Shown here piece by piece: positions 34,367 to 47,111 of a stretch of DNA of 64,000 nucleotides (position 1 is its first letter; each line of letters starts with the position of its first letter). A program made the position numbers and the translations under genes. The notes below the pieces were generated by a model that saw only the letters and a program-made list of their open reading frames with translations, searched no databases and was not told the origin of the DNA. The DNA comes from Phialocephala subalpina (Eukaryota > Ascomycota > Leotiomycetes > Helotiales > Mollisiaceae), in assembly GCA_900073065.1 (NCBI GenBank), contig FJOG01000033.1, positions 323,649-387,648 of the forward strand. The letters are read 5' to 3'.

Positions 34367-34527
34367 GGAGGGACAGAAACGAAGAGGAGGAGAGTGGATG
34401 AAACAATACAATATTTATTTTCCTGACGAGTCGATCGTCTATACGGTGAAGAAGAAAAAAGGGATGCTCAGCACCAACAACATGAGATTACAGTGCACTT
34501 CCTATCCAATCAATCCAGACCTAAAAG

Positions 34528-35552
34528 TCAAAGGAACAGCATCCCCAGAACACCAAAAACACCTCCCATCAAGAGACCTTGCAAGCTCTCACCAGCAATA
34601 TGAGAAGCGGCACCAGTGAAGGTCGCTTTGGCGGCACCAGCTGCTGTGATTTTGGCTTGGACTGCAGGTGTGCTGACTGTCACGTTTGCTTTCATGGAGC
34701 TCGAGACCTTGGCGGAGGCTAGTAGGGAAGTTGTGAGTGCTTTCGCGCTCGTGATTGTAGTGGCAGCTTTGATACTCGTTGCAACGGCGGATGTAGTCAA
34801 GAGCTTGGGTGTGGTAGCGAGGACGCCAGCAGTTGTGGTCTTCGTGCCTGTGGAGATGATGACTGGTGTAGTGAGAGCTTTGGTAGATGTTGCGGCAGTG
34901 AGGGGCTTTGTAGTTGCGGCAATCTGTGGAGAGGATGTGAGTTTTTGATTTTTCATGCAACGGCGAGAGAAACTTACGGTCAAGTTGGCGGCCTTGGTGC
35001 TGATGACGGTTACGGCCTTAGCAGTAGTTGTGAGGATTGTCGGGTTGATGGAGGCAGTGACAGCTTTGATTGTTGTAGTCAGGGCTGTGGTCTTCAGCAA
35101 TGTTGTTGAGAGTTTCTTCGTTGAGCTAGTGAGCTTTTTCGTCGAGGCCGTCCCAGTCGTCTACTTGAGATCAGTATAGACCGCAAGCGAGATCAAATTA
35201 GGCTACTTACCTTGAGCAAGATGATGAAGATTTCCGAGAGAACAGTCGTCTTCTTGGCATCAATGATCAAGATAGCCACTTCCGTTGTGGTGATGGCGGC
35301 GGGAGGCGCCCACTTAATTGTCCCCGTGTTGCCAGTCTGCAAAGCAATCTCAGAGATGATTATTACAGTATCTGTAGCTCCGGCTGGGACTAGATGGATG
35401 TCAACAGGCCCAGCCAGTCCGGTGGCATCCCATGTGATTGTTTGCTCTTGCTCCACAGGCCACTGATCTCCCGCTGCTGGGCTACTGATCGTTGCAAGTC
35501 CAAGGCCGAAGAAGAAGGCCAGGCTCAAGACTTGGAGAATGGCTGACCGCAT
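34528..35552 (-). CDS. GPI-anchored Ser/Thr-rich protein with Kre9/Knh1-like domain
   Basis: Cell-wall or plasma-membrane protein of 306 residues from exons 35552-35211, 35160-34978 and 34923-34528. A signal peptide (MRSAILQVLSLAFFFGLGLA) precedes a beta-rich domain (ISSPAAGDQWPVEQ, ITWDATG, VDIHLVPAG, TGTIKWAPPA) that matches the N-terminal domain of the yeast beta-glucan proteins Kre9/Knh1. The next 170 residues are Thr/Ala/Lys repeats built on units such as TTTIKAVT, STKALTT and TSIKAATT. The end has a small-residue site and a hydrophobic tail (GLLMGGVFGVLGMLFL) fitting GPI attachment. Upstream in-frame ATG codons would hide the signal peptide, so I start at 35552. Confidence 0.87.
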
Positions 35553-37431
35553 TATGAAGGAGCGAGAAGGCTCGAAATGATAATCTGCAAGTGAGAATAT
35601 ACTATGGGTGAGAGAAAGAAGAACAGGCACAGAAATAGTAGCTGGCTGGCAGTAACGAATGAATAAATGAATGTAGAAACGAAGCAAGAAGACAATAAAC
35701 GTGAAGTTTAAAGTTATCAGAACACCAGAACACCAACATCATGGGACAGTCTTGTTTTATGTGAACGAATACTGTGAACAAATCCAACGCCTGGTCAGCA
35801 TCAAGCGCCATTTCGCAAGGTCAGCATCTCAGGAGCAAAGCACACCTGTTGCCCCTTGAGACTATCGAGAAGGTCACTGAGGAGGAAAACTTCCGTTCTC
35901 AAGGCATGTAAGGTTGCGGCCGGGCATCGTGGCTGAGAAGAGACGGAAATAGGAGTCGACATAGAGATCTAGAAGACACGGACTAACTACCCCAGAGAAA
36001 AGCAGTGCTCGACATCGTTGATTCGTCCCATCTATGCAGTTGGAGGCTCCACAACGTTTTAGCGATTAAGGATATATCAGAATAAGCTTTTTCGCCGAGA
36101 GTCTGGGCCAAATGGGTTCAGTCTGTGATCTGTGTGTGGCCTGAGGGCTATCCACAATTGAAAAGAACTCCAGATGACGTGGTGGAGAAGGGAGTTGAGA
36201 CGAACAACCATCCTTTATTGGTATCATAGAATGAAATAAGTCTCGTTTATTTGGCTGATGTTCCTGAGCCTCAAACGTTCCGAGCTTCGGGTTTGAAACT
36301 TGCCGAAGGAGCAGAAACAACAGATGGACGTGCCACAATAATGAAATGGGGTGGAATAAATGATAAGCGAGCAGTGACATCTCATTCGACTCCAAGTTCT
36401 GCGATGTCTAAACATCAATGTCTGAGCGGTAATTATTAATCCTGATGTTGGGACTGGACGACAGGAATGGTGACATCTCGACTTCTGCTCGAATTTCAGA
36501 ATAAGATGAGGAGAAAAACATGCTTGCAGTACAGAGGTATGATCTCGAGAATCCCACAACGCGGCTTTCAGAGATTCCGACGAGGCTTTCGTCGACTTCT
36601 GAGCACCGCCTCCTGGATAAGTCTCGCATTCGACGGGATAAGAGGGATGCCGCTGATGGATGGCCGTGAATCTTGAGTGTTGTGGTCGTTGCCGAGAGGT
36701 CACGAAAGGAGAAGCTGCGATTCCATCACGGAAATATCAGTCACGTGGTATGCACGCTAGGGTCGGGTCGGAAAAACTCAACCACAACAAAGAGTTCTGA
36801 CGGCCAACTCTAATTTTCCCTCCCCGACGACTGGAGCAGCGCAAACTTAATTTACATCGGCGAAGAATCGAACTCACAATCACCCCACACTTATCTTCGT
36901 ATCCTGTACCACCTTCCACATCGAGCGATGTCGTTGAAGCTTTATGCGAGAGTTATGCAAGTGCACATCATTGCTTAGCCCGCGGCACCCCATTCTTGGT
37001 GTCTTCTAGGGTGGCCGAAGAGGGGAAGTCGAAGCAGACGCGGCCGACCAGATAATCTTGTCTGTATAGAGTCAAGGATCGAGTGGTACTGGTACCATGA
37101 TTGGTTGTAATTCTCGACGTATCTGTGGCGGATAGCCGCCTCCGCCTGTTGAACGGTTCCGGCTGTGAGGTATGCGGGTGAAGATCGTCGTGAACAACGA
37201 CATGCTTGCTGCTCTGGATATCGCGAACCGATAGCGAGATGTTTATCATTACTTGATAGTAAATTCTTCCCCGCGGCCTGTCGCGAATTGATATATCTCA
37301 TAGGCTGTGCCACTTTTCCTTCCTGTCGTTCTAATCTTTTCTCGTTCGTGCTTCTCATTTAATTCCTACTCTGGAGAGTTTGAGGTTGCTCGCGACCCCG
37401 CATATTCCATTGCGGCTTGGAATTGACCGCC
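35553..37431. other. Large intergenic region, no gene seen
   Basis: About 1.9 kb between divergent genes. Several minus-strand frames of 60-160 codons exist but lack ATG-plus-motif support and have no conserved features. Confidence 0.45.
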
Positions 37432-39192
37432 ATGGCTGACGTCGAAAAAGTTCGCGACGCGTCCTCCGATGACCCTGAGAAGGTCACTGACCAAGAGTTT
37501 ACTCGCCAGACAACCATTGGAGATGGCGAGGTGAAGGAAACGAGGTTCATTCATGCCGACCCGAATGATGGCGATGTCGCGCTCAAGGCGTTCGAAGGCC
37601 ACGAGGGTGAGATAATTGTTATGACACCGGAGGCTGAGAAGGCATTGTTGAGGAAGATTGATTGGAATCTTATGCCGGTATGTACGAGAAGCTCTCTGCG
37701 AATGGCCCTGCTAATGTAATCCTTTCAGATGCTCTGTGTTGTATACGGTCTCAACTACCTCGATAAAACCACACTCTCGTATGCCTCAATCATGGGTCTA
37801 CAAACAGACCTCCATCTTCATGGCACGAACTACCAATGGCTGGGCAGTATGTTCTACATCGGATACCTCGCCTGGGAATACCCAACGAATCGATTCCTGC
37901 AACGTCTTCCCCTCGCAAAATGGTCCGCATTTAACATCATAATGTGGGGATTGACACTCTGCTGCATGGCCGCAGTCAAGAATTTCGCCGGCGCAGTAGC
38001 CGTCCGTTTCTTCCTCGGTGTCTTCGAAGCCGCAGTCACCCCTGGATTCGCGTTATTTACATCGCAATGGTATACACGCCAGGAACAAGGAACCCGTACC
38101 GGTATCTGGTTCAGTTTCAACGGCTTCGCACAAATTTTTGGAGGACTTGTTGCGTACGGGATTGATATTGGAGTCAAGAAACACGGGGCCTCGATTAAGA
38201 GCTGGCAGATTGTTTTCTTGACGATTGGGTTGATTACTGCTACCGTTGGAGCGATCTTCCTTTATTTCATGCCAGACAATCAACTCAATGCAAAGTTTCT
38301 GAAGCCGCATGAGAGATTGATGGCTATTGAGCGGATTCGGAAGAATCAGCAGGGTGTGGGAAACAAGGTATGCATATTCTGGAGGCTTTACCTCGCTAAG
38401 TTTCGGGTTCCTGAACCACGATGTTAATTGTTTGGTACTATAGCATTTCAAGATGTATCAGCTCAAAGAGGCTCTCGCGGATCCCATGACATGGGCATTC
38501 GTATTCTTCGCTTTGGTAGCCGATATTCCCAATGGTAAGTCAATCCAGGTTATTTTATTTGGATACCACTAACAATTTCAGGCGGAATCTCAAACTTCTT
38601 CTCCCAACTCATCGTCTCCTTCGGCTACACAGCCGATCAATCCCTCCTCTACGGTACCCCCGGTGGCGCAATCGAAGTCATCTTCCTCATCGCCTGCGGT
38701 TATCTCGGCGACAAACTCGGAAGACGAGTTCTCGTAGCTACATCCGGCATGTTGGTTGCAATCTTAGGCATGCTCCTCATCGTTTGTCTACCTCTCTCCA
38801 ACTCAAAGGGTCGTCTTGCAGGCTATTACTTCACTCAAGCTTCTCCGACTGGTTTTGTTGCCTTGTTGAGCTTGTTGGCAAGTAATGTTGCGGGCTATAC
38901 GAAGAAGACTACTGTTGGAGCGTTGTATCTGATTGCGTATTGTGCGGGTAATATTATTGGACCGCAGACTTTCAGGCCGGGTGATAAGCCTAGGTATGTC
39001 CCTGCGGAGATCACGATTATTGTTTGTTACAGTGTTTGTGTTTTTGACCTGTTGTTCATTCACTGGTACTATGCGAGGGAGAACAAGAAGAACGCAGCTG
39101 CTAGAGCGCAGCCTGGGTACAGGAAGTTGGACAAGCAAGAGTTCTTGGACTTGACAGACAAGGAGAATCCTGAGTTTGTGTATACATTGTGA
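37432..39192 (+). CDS. MFS anion:cation symporter, allantoate permease (Dal5) family
   Basis: Plasma-membrane importer for ureides, small peptides or vitamins of the ACS family; 528 residues. Exons: 37432-37677, 37729-38367, 38444-38534, 38582-39192. A charged cytoplasmic N-terminus of about 75 residues is followed by 12 helices. Family features are LNYLDKTTLSYASIMGLQ in helix 1, QWLGSMFYIGYLAWEYPTN, RFFLGVFEAAVTPGF, FSQLIVSFGYTADQSLLY after the third intron, and FRPGDKPRYVPAEI near the end. The last cytoplasmic tail is basic then acidic. The exact substrate cannot be predicted; nicotinate (Tna1-like) and allantoate are both possible. Confidence 0.93.
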
Positions 39193-42100
39193 GGGAGTTG
39201 TGTTTCGTAGGGGGGGCGATTGGGGTTCGAGGTGGAATTGATGCCGAGAGATACCCGATACAAGCATGGAATGGGAGAAAAGTCATGTTTCAACGTTTCT
39301 GAGTCCATTGAGTGATCCTTGGGCTCTCCTTTCTATCTCATGTCAGAACAGACCTCTCTGACGATCCAATATTCCTTTTGTCAGGTACGGGATATGAGGT
39401 CCACGGAACCGGTAAGAAGAGCCCTCGACCTAGTTCCTCTCGATCAGCATTGTCCTTGAGAGTTTCAACCAAACAATTTTCATTCAACGCTCAGACTTAT
39501 CATGTTATCTCTAAGCCTCCCCTTTCGTGGGTGCTGTACGCGACGACAAGAGGCTCCTAGGTGGAGAAGTTTCTGTCGATCTTTTCAACCTTAAGCATTG
39601 TTATTGAACACTAGCATAGATACCAAGATCTCACTCATTAGCGTTTCTTGTCTGGGACATTAATGCTAGTACATGATAGCTGAGCTACCATAGCTAGCAA
39701 GTGTTAGCGATATAATTCATGCTTATCTGAAGTTCGCAACCCTCACTCCAAATGTTTGGTTGTTTCAACATGTATACCCTTGAACGCTCGGACGCATAGT
39801 TCACATCTCTCACACTCCAAGATTCCTGTTTCCGGGTACGAAGGTACCGACAAGAACAGACCAGGCACAAGGTACGACGCGAGGTACGCGAAGAGTTATC
39901 TTAGTCGTAGTTGAAATGCACATAGTATTCCAAGCCTCCATGGTTGCACGGACCCGTTTGATGATCGACTGAACTTCAGGCACGCAAGTCATCGCGATAT
40001 GGTTCAAGTGGGGAGGGTCGTATTGAGATCAATGCCTTCGTCTGTTCGTGGAGACACGATGTGGGGAAGAGAATTCATGCATCGAGACCTCAGCCTCGTG
40101 GGAGGGTGCGGTGAGCTTGTACAGTAGTACCTCGGAAGACTTTTGGCATGTGCTAGAATTGGCTGACCTACATTGATTTGGACATTCATGAATCACAGAG
40201 TATGTAGTTGGGGGTAGATATAATTTGGGATTTGGGATTTTGGCAGAGGTTGTGGTTGGCAGAGAAGGAGCGAAGTCGCTAGTGTCCAACCTTAATTTCT
40301 CGTCGAAATATCTCTGGGCCCTCACCTCGAACAACACCTCTCGATGTACAAACCCTACGACCGCATTGCCATGCCAATACCTCCAATCGAAGCAGTTCCA
40401 CAGTCTCCATGTCTCGGCACTGCTGAAGCCTCCCTCGACTGCCGCAGACGCTCCAAGCGACTCAAACCTCACGATGCATTTAGCCGTGACCTTTTGGAGA
40501 CGACTCCACGCAAGAGAATGCGCTTCGGTTACTCCTCGTCCACTAACATCAGCCATATCCCAGGCATGTCAGCGCGCATCATATTCGTCATTAACATTCG
40601 GCGATCCTCACGAAGCCAAGTCAATGGGTTGGGTTGAGGAGGTGGCTGGACAAGGGAGAGAGCGTGGGAGAGATGTCGCGATCCTCGAGCATACGGAGTA
40701 CAACACAACTGCAAGGGAGAATGTCCTAAATTTGGCAGAATAAGGTTTTAAATCGCGGGCGAACGATACCTCAACGGTCAAGATACATATGATGCGCATG
40801 GGTTCGTCAGATACTGTGTAACCGACCTGCAGTCGAGTTCGGAGCTGAGGAAGTTTGGGAGAGCATGTTTGAAGGTCCAGCGAGGCTACGGCCGTATTTG
40901 AGTTCATCTCGAAATGCTCGCTACGGCAGAGGAGGCTCAATTTAACGTTGTCGGCTTCGATGGGCGTTCAGCCATCTCATGACTCGGTCTTCCCGTATCC
41001 AGGCCAATCATACGGCCAAAAAGCAAGCCAACAAGAAGATAAAGGACCAGCGTGTCCGTCAAATATTGCTTTTGCTGGAATCCCACGAGGCTCTGATCTC
41101 CGTCAAAATGCTGGTCTCGGGACGGATAAGAACCTTGTTCGGACGACATAATCTCGAAGAGGGAGATGCTCCGTCTCATCTCTCCCCGTTTGATTCGTGA
41201 GCTTTCCTTTTGACGAATAGCGAAACTGCCGTTGTCATCGGAGAGAACGATAGCCGCTCAGGAGGCGTCTTGGACGAGAGCTGAAAACATTGAATTGCGA
41301 TGCCCAAGCTGGGACAAGTCACGCAACAATCCCAGTACAGTGACGCTCAAGGCTTGTTTCATAGGCTGCCATACCCTGGGGAAGCATCATGCGTTCTCCC
41401 ACATTACGCTCTGCTGTGACCTTTGGCTGCTGGTTTAGGCTTGGAAACATTGCTGTATGGTTGAACAGCGATTGTCTAAGACATTCATATGCTTCGATTT
41501 TCAAGGTCCAAGAGTTCGAAGTCAAATTGTGGTATGATCACTGAGTTCGGTGGGCTTGGTATGGAAGAATTCAGTGTCAATCTTCCTCTTCTAGCGATTT
41601 TCTGTTCAGCTCTCGGGACCACAGGCCTGGGCCAGTGTCTTTGGGGCGCAAACCCCCTCACCGGCCCGCCAAGTAGCGGTCCGCTGGGGTCGAGATTCAA
41701 GGTTGATTTTCAGGGCCTGCGCTCCGTACTGGGGTTTTGATATTCTCCATGCACTTTTTCTGCTATTGAAATCTTCACCACCCAATCGCCATCCACAACT
41801 CCTGTCTAGTGCGGAGATTCTCCCCCGGCCCCTGCCAGATGGCGCAAATCATCCAATAAATACCCCTATTCATCTGAATTCTCGGGGATCAGTTAAGTTA
41901 ATTTGCAGGGGCTCGTCCCCGAACTCCATCCTCGAACCTTGGGCCATCGACAGGAGACCTGGCAACCACCCACGTCGATTCCAACACCTGTTCATGGTAC
42001 GTCGATCGTGCACAATAAAGCATAGTCGAATAATATCGGCAAAACGAGGAATGCATAATCGTTCAGCACCATCTGAAGCTCGACCGCTCGAGCATTTCCT

Positions 42101-42245
42101 CCTCCACTCCTAAACTGGTGGCTCATCAACCCGTTCAGCCTCCTTTAAACTAAACATGTACCTGAACGTTCCCGACATCCACTGACGTTGATTTTAAGAC
42201 ATCGGTGTCTATCTCTCAATCTTCCACTGGACGACCGAGTTCACG
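39193..42245. other. Large intergenic region, possibly one small gene
   Basis: About 3 kb. The only stretch that looks at all coding is 40344-40743 on the plus strand. One frame reads PYDRIAMPIPPIEAVPQSPC from ATG 40344. Another runs from ATG 40474 to a stop at 40741-40743 and ends with MGWVEEVAGQGRERGRDV. I could not find a splice that joins them, so I do not call a gene. CCAAT and TAAATA sequences occur near 41850. Confidence 0.3.
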
Positions 42246-43511
42246 ATGCATCTTCCTAAGGTGGCTGCTGCTCTGCTTGGGGTCAGGCAGGTGGCGAACG
42301 TGTTACCAGCCTCCTACTGCAGTCCTGAATGTCGTGAGTCTCTCCCGTCATTGATCTCCAGTATATTGTCGCAAAGGATCACAATTGACTGATATGAAAC
42401 AGCAAGCTGCAAAGACGACATAGCAGTCTACGACGGCGACACGACTTCATGTACAGCGAACTCGAGCTTCATCACCAATTGTGGTGCCTGCCAAGAATGT
42501 GTCCTCACATACAACATCCAGAAAGGCGAGACCTCGTTGTCGAATCAGATCGAGGTGGCTCTGATCAACATCCTTAATATGTGCGCGAACTCTCCCGCGT
42601 CGACACAAGTTGAAGCATTGCAGAGCCAGGCGAGTAGGCTCAGTGCATGGGGAGAGAACCTTGTGACGACAACAACAGTCAGTGCCACTGCAGTGTTGAC
42701 GACAATGACACCGACGCCAACGGCAACGGGGACTGTAAATTGGGATGCGGTAGCAAGTGACAATCCGTCTTGGACTACGATGTTGTCCACCGCGAGCTGG
42801 GCGTCGAAATACTCGGCCAGGATATCTGCAGGTAAGTTCTCTCTCCTCTTTATACATTAGCAAGTCTAACATCAAGTAGCGTCCGCAGCAGCAGAAGCCT
42901 CCCTATCCTCCGAGTCCGTCGCGCGCTACAACCAAACCGCATTCGCCACATCCTCACCCACACCGACAAGCACGCTCCTACCTGCTGCAACTTCGAGTTC
43001 CACGTCTGCGAAGTCGCTCTCACAAACTTGGGTCGTGGGTCCAGTCATGGGTTCGGTGTTGGGGATGTCAACAGTCTTCATCGTTATCTTCTTCACACGC
43101 CGGAAACAACGTCGAGACGCGCTCTCCGCCATGCAAGATGTAGTTCCAAAACCCTACCACGACTCACCATCCATACGATCCTCCTCCGCTACCGATAATC
43201 TGGGGGTAGAAGGGAAGCCACAACTACACTCCGACTGCGTGGAAGCGAAAGAGTTGGAAAGTACTGAGCTCCACGAATTACCAGCCTTAGAGCCAGTAGG
43301 AAATGAATTGAACACACCGATGGAAGCCAGACCTAGGATACGGCTTGGTGGGAATTCGATTGCAGAGGGCGAGGGAGAAGAGGAGGATTGGGCAGTGCAG
43401 AGTCCGCTTCCGCTAAGTCCATTACCGCTACTATTTGCGATGAGTGAATTGAGAGATGAGAGGATGGGGAGGAGTGAGAGCTTGAGGCATGAGACTTATT
43501 ATCATGCTTGA
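42246..43511 (+). CDS. Single-pass Ser/Thr-rich cell-surface protein, Cys-rich ectodomain
   Basis: Predicted 382 residues from exons 42246-42333, 42403-42831 and 42880-43511. The N-terminus is a weak signal sequence, followed by a Cys-rich module (YCSPECPSCKDDI, TSCTANSSF, NCGACQECVL) and a Ser/Thr-rich stalk. One transmembrane helix (VVGPVMGSVLGMSTVFIVIF) with a basic stop-transfer RRKQRRD comes next, then a cytoplasmic tail of about 130 residues rich in Ser, Glu and Pro. This layout is common in fungal cell-wall sensors and poorly annotated surface proteins, often with a C-x-E-C type start. Function unknown. Confidence 0.82.
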
Positions 43512-44577
43512 AGAGGAGGAAAGGGACGGGTTTGTCCACTGTTACGACGAAACGGCGTTATGAATCATGGGTAATAATTGAGGACGAGGAGGAGGAGAAG
43601 AATCTGCTGGACTGGAGGGAGGTTATTCGCTCGGCCGGCTCGTTGTGGGGTTGCTTGCCAAACTCAAGCAACCACCAAGGCAACCACTTCAGGCTGGATT
43701 CCGTCTCTGATATCAAGATCAGAAGGTGGCGGTACTTGAGCGTCGGCATGGCGTTGGAGGAATATGGGGCAATTAGTTGATGTCCCGTGGTAGTGAGGAG
43801 ATCCCCCGCTGGGTGAAAGGTGGGATCGGTTCAACTCGATTTGATTCTGCAATTGAGCGTCAATTCATATTTGTGTAGGATACGGCGTTCGGTGCTGGAG
43901 GTCAGGCTTTGAAGCTTAGCGGCATTTGGGCGCACTCTTGGAGGTTGTTTTGTAAGGCTTGTCTTGCACGACTTTTCTTGTAAGATGGAATTGGAGGAAG
44001 TCTGGACATAATGTCCAAGAATAGTCAGTCAATAGCATTGTCAGATTGCATCATACCCTCTACTAGATAGTTCATAAATCAATCATCAACAATCAACCTG
44101 ACTTCTCCAACTTTGTGACTTGGAACTTCGGATATGTGGTGGGACAGAATCTATCGTACCTTTTTGGCTGATAATCATTTCAATTCAATTGAGCTGCTGT
44201 GTTCGCCTGGGAAGGGAACACAACTGATGCGGTACAAGATGAAGCACATGTGTTCCGGGAACATGGCTCTGGGGTCAGCGGACATGCATGGTCGCCGAGC
44301 CAAGTTTTCGTCTCCCAACCCGTGGTTCCGCTGGCTTGCACGAATCAGCAGCATCCACCCAAAGCCTAGGTGTTGTGCGCGAATTCATGATTTTCCAGCA
44401 TTCCAAACATCTCCAGGAACCATCAAGCATATATTTGAAGTAGTTCCGGGATTGATAGCTGTATTGAACGTAAGTGTACTATGCTCCGTATGAAAACAAA
44501 CAATCTAAACCCATACCTCCTCCTGCGCAGCGACTCCTCTCTCTTTCCATCCACGGCAAACTACGGCCAGAAAATTC
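43512..44577. other. Intergenic, no gene seen
   Basis: About 1 kb between convergent genes. A frame at 44134-44493 lacks recognisable features. Confidence 0.45.
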
Positions 44578-45942
44578 TCAAGCAAACAAATTCTCAAGGC
44601 CCGCAGGTCCAAGATCCGGAAGCGCAGGACTACTTGGAGCACTTGGAGCTGGAGTAGTTGGTGGAATTGGAGGACTCCCAAGATCCCCACTCCCTAAATT
44701 CACACTCCCACTCACAGCCTGAGCATACAAAAAAGCCTCCGTACAATTCACAAAAGCTCTCGTATAACCCGCCACCAGCACCGGCTGCTCCGGAACAAAC
44801 GCCTGTCCGTTCCCTCTCCCCGTAGGTGTCATCGTAGCACAATACCTCGCAACCCCATTCTGTAACCCTTGACCGCTCAACTGCAACTTAACACCTGACC
44901 GTCCGATTCCGTTTGGGAATCCGTTTCCCAAGCCCCCTGGACCAGGAGAGACAAAACTCCATCTCCCAGATGCGTCGAGGGATTGGGCACCACTGGCGAG
45001 GTTGTCGAAATCGAGGAAGTCGGAGTAGGTGGAATCGTTCAGATCATCGGCTGCGTCTGCGAAGAAATTCTGCCCGGAAGTGTAAGGGAGGCCGGTAGAT
45101 GGATCGATGGTAGCTAGATAGCCGTAAGGTGACACGATGGCGAAGACTCCGGCGTTGGATTGGGAGGGTGCGGTATTTCCGTAGTTGTCGAGAAAGTTGG
45201 GAGGACCCCAGTTGTTGAAGGGGAAGGCACCGCCTTGGAAGGTGTACTGGAAGGGTGTGAATTGCGAGGGAATCATGTAGATGTTAAATAGTGGGGAGAG
45301 GACTGCTGATGGTGGGAGGAGTGCTAGAGAGTTGAGGTTAGTGTTTGGAGGTTATTGGGTTGGGGAGAGGTACCTATTGTTGTAGGAACTCCTGTTATTG
45401 ATGAATCTGCAGCACCTGAAGAAGGCACCGTGCTTGTCGCTGCTGCAATTGTGGGAGCGGAATCATCTCCAGTTTCGGCAGCAAGACTTGAAAGTTCGAC
45501 GAGTAATTCACTGACGGCTGCACTGTCGGCAGCTCCTGTCGCAAGAGCCTGATATCGTTGTCAAAGATGTTACTCTATTGGTGAAGTATTGTTTGTAGTG
45601 GAAGTACGAAGGGTTCAATGTAGAACGTTTTGGGTGACATGGTGGGTTGGAAGATACTTACCGCTGCTGAGGTGGAGGCAGAGGCTAATGCGGAAGCTGA
45701 GGCAGACTTTTCCTCCTATAGTAAGTGAAGATTAGTGAGTCCTATGTATAATATAGAGGCGTGATGTTGTTTGATACAGGGTGGGGTTGGGACAAGCGTA
45801 CTGAACTCGTTGAAAGGTTCAGCAGGAAAATCCTGTCATCATGTCAGCTTCTTATACCGTGAACGAGACGATCCTTTACATACGCTCCAGCATTCGCTAG
45901 GTTGTAGAAGCATAATAGAACTGTTGTCGACGAGAAGTACAT
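44578..45942 (-). CDS. Secreted Ser/Ala/Gly-rich protein of unknown function
   Basis: Predicted 354 residues from five exons: 45942-45884, 45832-45802, 45715-45662, 45548-45374 and 45323-44578. The N-terminus (MYFSSTTVLLCFYNLANAGA) acts as a signal peptide. Low-complexity Ala/Ser segments (ASASALASASTSAA) follow. The large last exon encodes a more structured domain with FTPFQYTFQGGAFPFNNWG, GVFAIVSPYGYLATIDPSTG, GRWSFVSPGPGG and VNCTEAFLYAQAVSGSVNLG, and ends in a Pro/Ser-rich tail. I do not recognise the domain. The 31- and 54-base exons are supported only by consistent phases. It faces the preceding surface-protein gene tail to tail. Confidence 0.75.
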
Positions 45943-47111
45943 CTTGAGGAAATGCGGGACATTAACCAAAGAATGGGTATCGATTCGACTAAGACACTTG
46001 AAGGAAAGTATTTAAGCAGGGCGCTGGGTACTTATCCTAACCTTCGACACGGACTAGTATGTGCCAATGGCGACTAGGTACTTCTTGCCACGTTGGGCGC
46101 ACGATGAAGATCTTCATCACAGCATCCCGATGTCTAGTACCATCCTGAGAGGCCACGGTGGTGGCCTTGTAGTATTTGGGAGTATCAAAAACTCGACAGA
46201 CCTCGGTAGATGGCCGCACAATCATTCATATCGCGATTTGTCTCGATCGGATCGCATAACGACCGGATTGGAGCATTGCTGTGCGCACAACAAGCTGGTT
46301 GTCGTCTGGTACGAAACCCTCAGATTCAGCTCCGTGTGTCTGATATCAAGATCGCCGGTCTCAAATATGCTATAGTGGCTGGCCAAATAGCAAAGTATGT
46401 AGGACGGAAAACTCGAAACATAAATTGTGCTACGTAGTAGAACCATATCCGGGGAGACAAGCTTCCCAAGTCACGTTGCGTCGCGCTCAAGAAAGGTATC
46501 CGGCTGGCCAGTGCTCAGTATTCTAGTAGTGAACAACGTGTAGTTGCGAGATGTAACTTCCTCTCGACCTCAAACGTACAGGGAAAGTCATCTGATGACG
46601 AGTATATAAAAGTCCAAGCAAGTATCCAGCTCAAATTATCTTCGACCAAAAGACGATCGAACAAGATTGAAATTCAAGAGATGTAATAATGCGAAAAGGC
46701 GGACAAAATTATACACCCATGAAAAATCAAAGACTGTGCGGTCTCAGTCCCAGTATGACTTTCCTGGATACGACTTATCTTCAAACGGGAACCAAGTGAC
46801 CAACTTTGAGATTAGATCTCGAGAGTTATTAGGTCAAAGTCCCAGGGCGCTTCCCCTCGAACAGTACGTTGAGTTCATTCCGCTTTGGTATCCGAGCAGC
46901 TCATTTACTCAATTCAATTACTCAAGTTGATATTTTCGCAAAAAGATGGAAAAGAGGAAAGAAATATCCAGGCCAAAACCAACAAGACCTTTGAAGCGGC
47001 CGCTAGCCTTCCTGCCCCGCCATTTATTCGACTTCCCCTCCATCCCTCATCCTTCACACCAACAACACGCTTTCTTCCTCAATATCTACTACCAGCAAAC
47101 CATCTTTCAAT
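45943..47111. other. Intergenic with an orphan TATA element
   Basis: About 1.2 kb between divergent genes. A strong TATATAAAAG at 46603-46612 on the plus strand is 500 bp from the nearest start codon. The next ATG-initiated frame downstream of it encodes only 36 codons. No gene can be assigned. Confidence 0.4.
46603..46612 (+). promoter_or_regulatory. Strong TATA element without an assigned gene
   Basis: TATATAAAAG is a near-ideal TATA box, but no long frame follows within 300 bp. It may drive a non-coding transcript or a long-leader TMA22 transcript starting about 500 bp upstream. Confidence 0.3.

Noticed and set aside
34616..34948. Plus-strand frame rich in Val/Ala
   Set aside because: Antisense shadow of the Thr/Ala/Lys repeats of the GPI-anchored protein gene on the minus strand.
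36865..36885. tRNA-like B-box (GTTCGATTC on the minus strand)
   Set aside because: Flanking bases do not form a T-arm, and no acceptor stem or A-box is in place.
40029..40556. 175-codon minus-strand frame in the 39-42 kb gap
   Set aside because: No motifs and no consistent splice sites; it overlaps the slightly more gene-like plus-strand stretch, which is itself not called.
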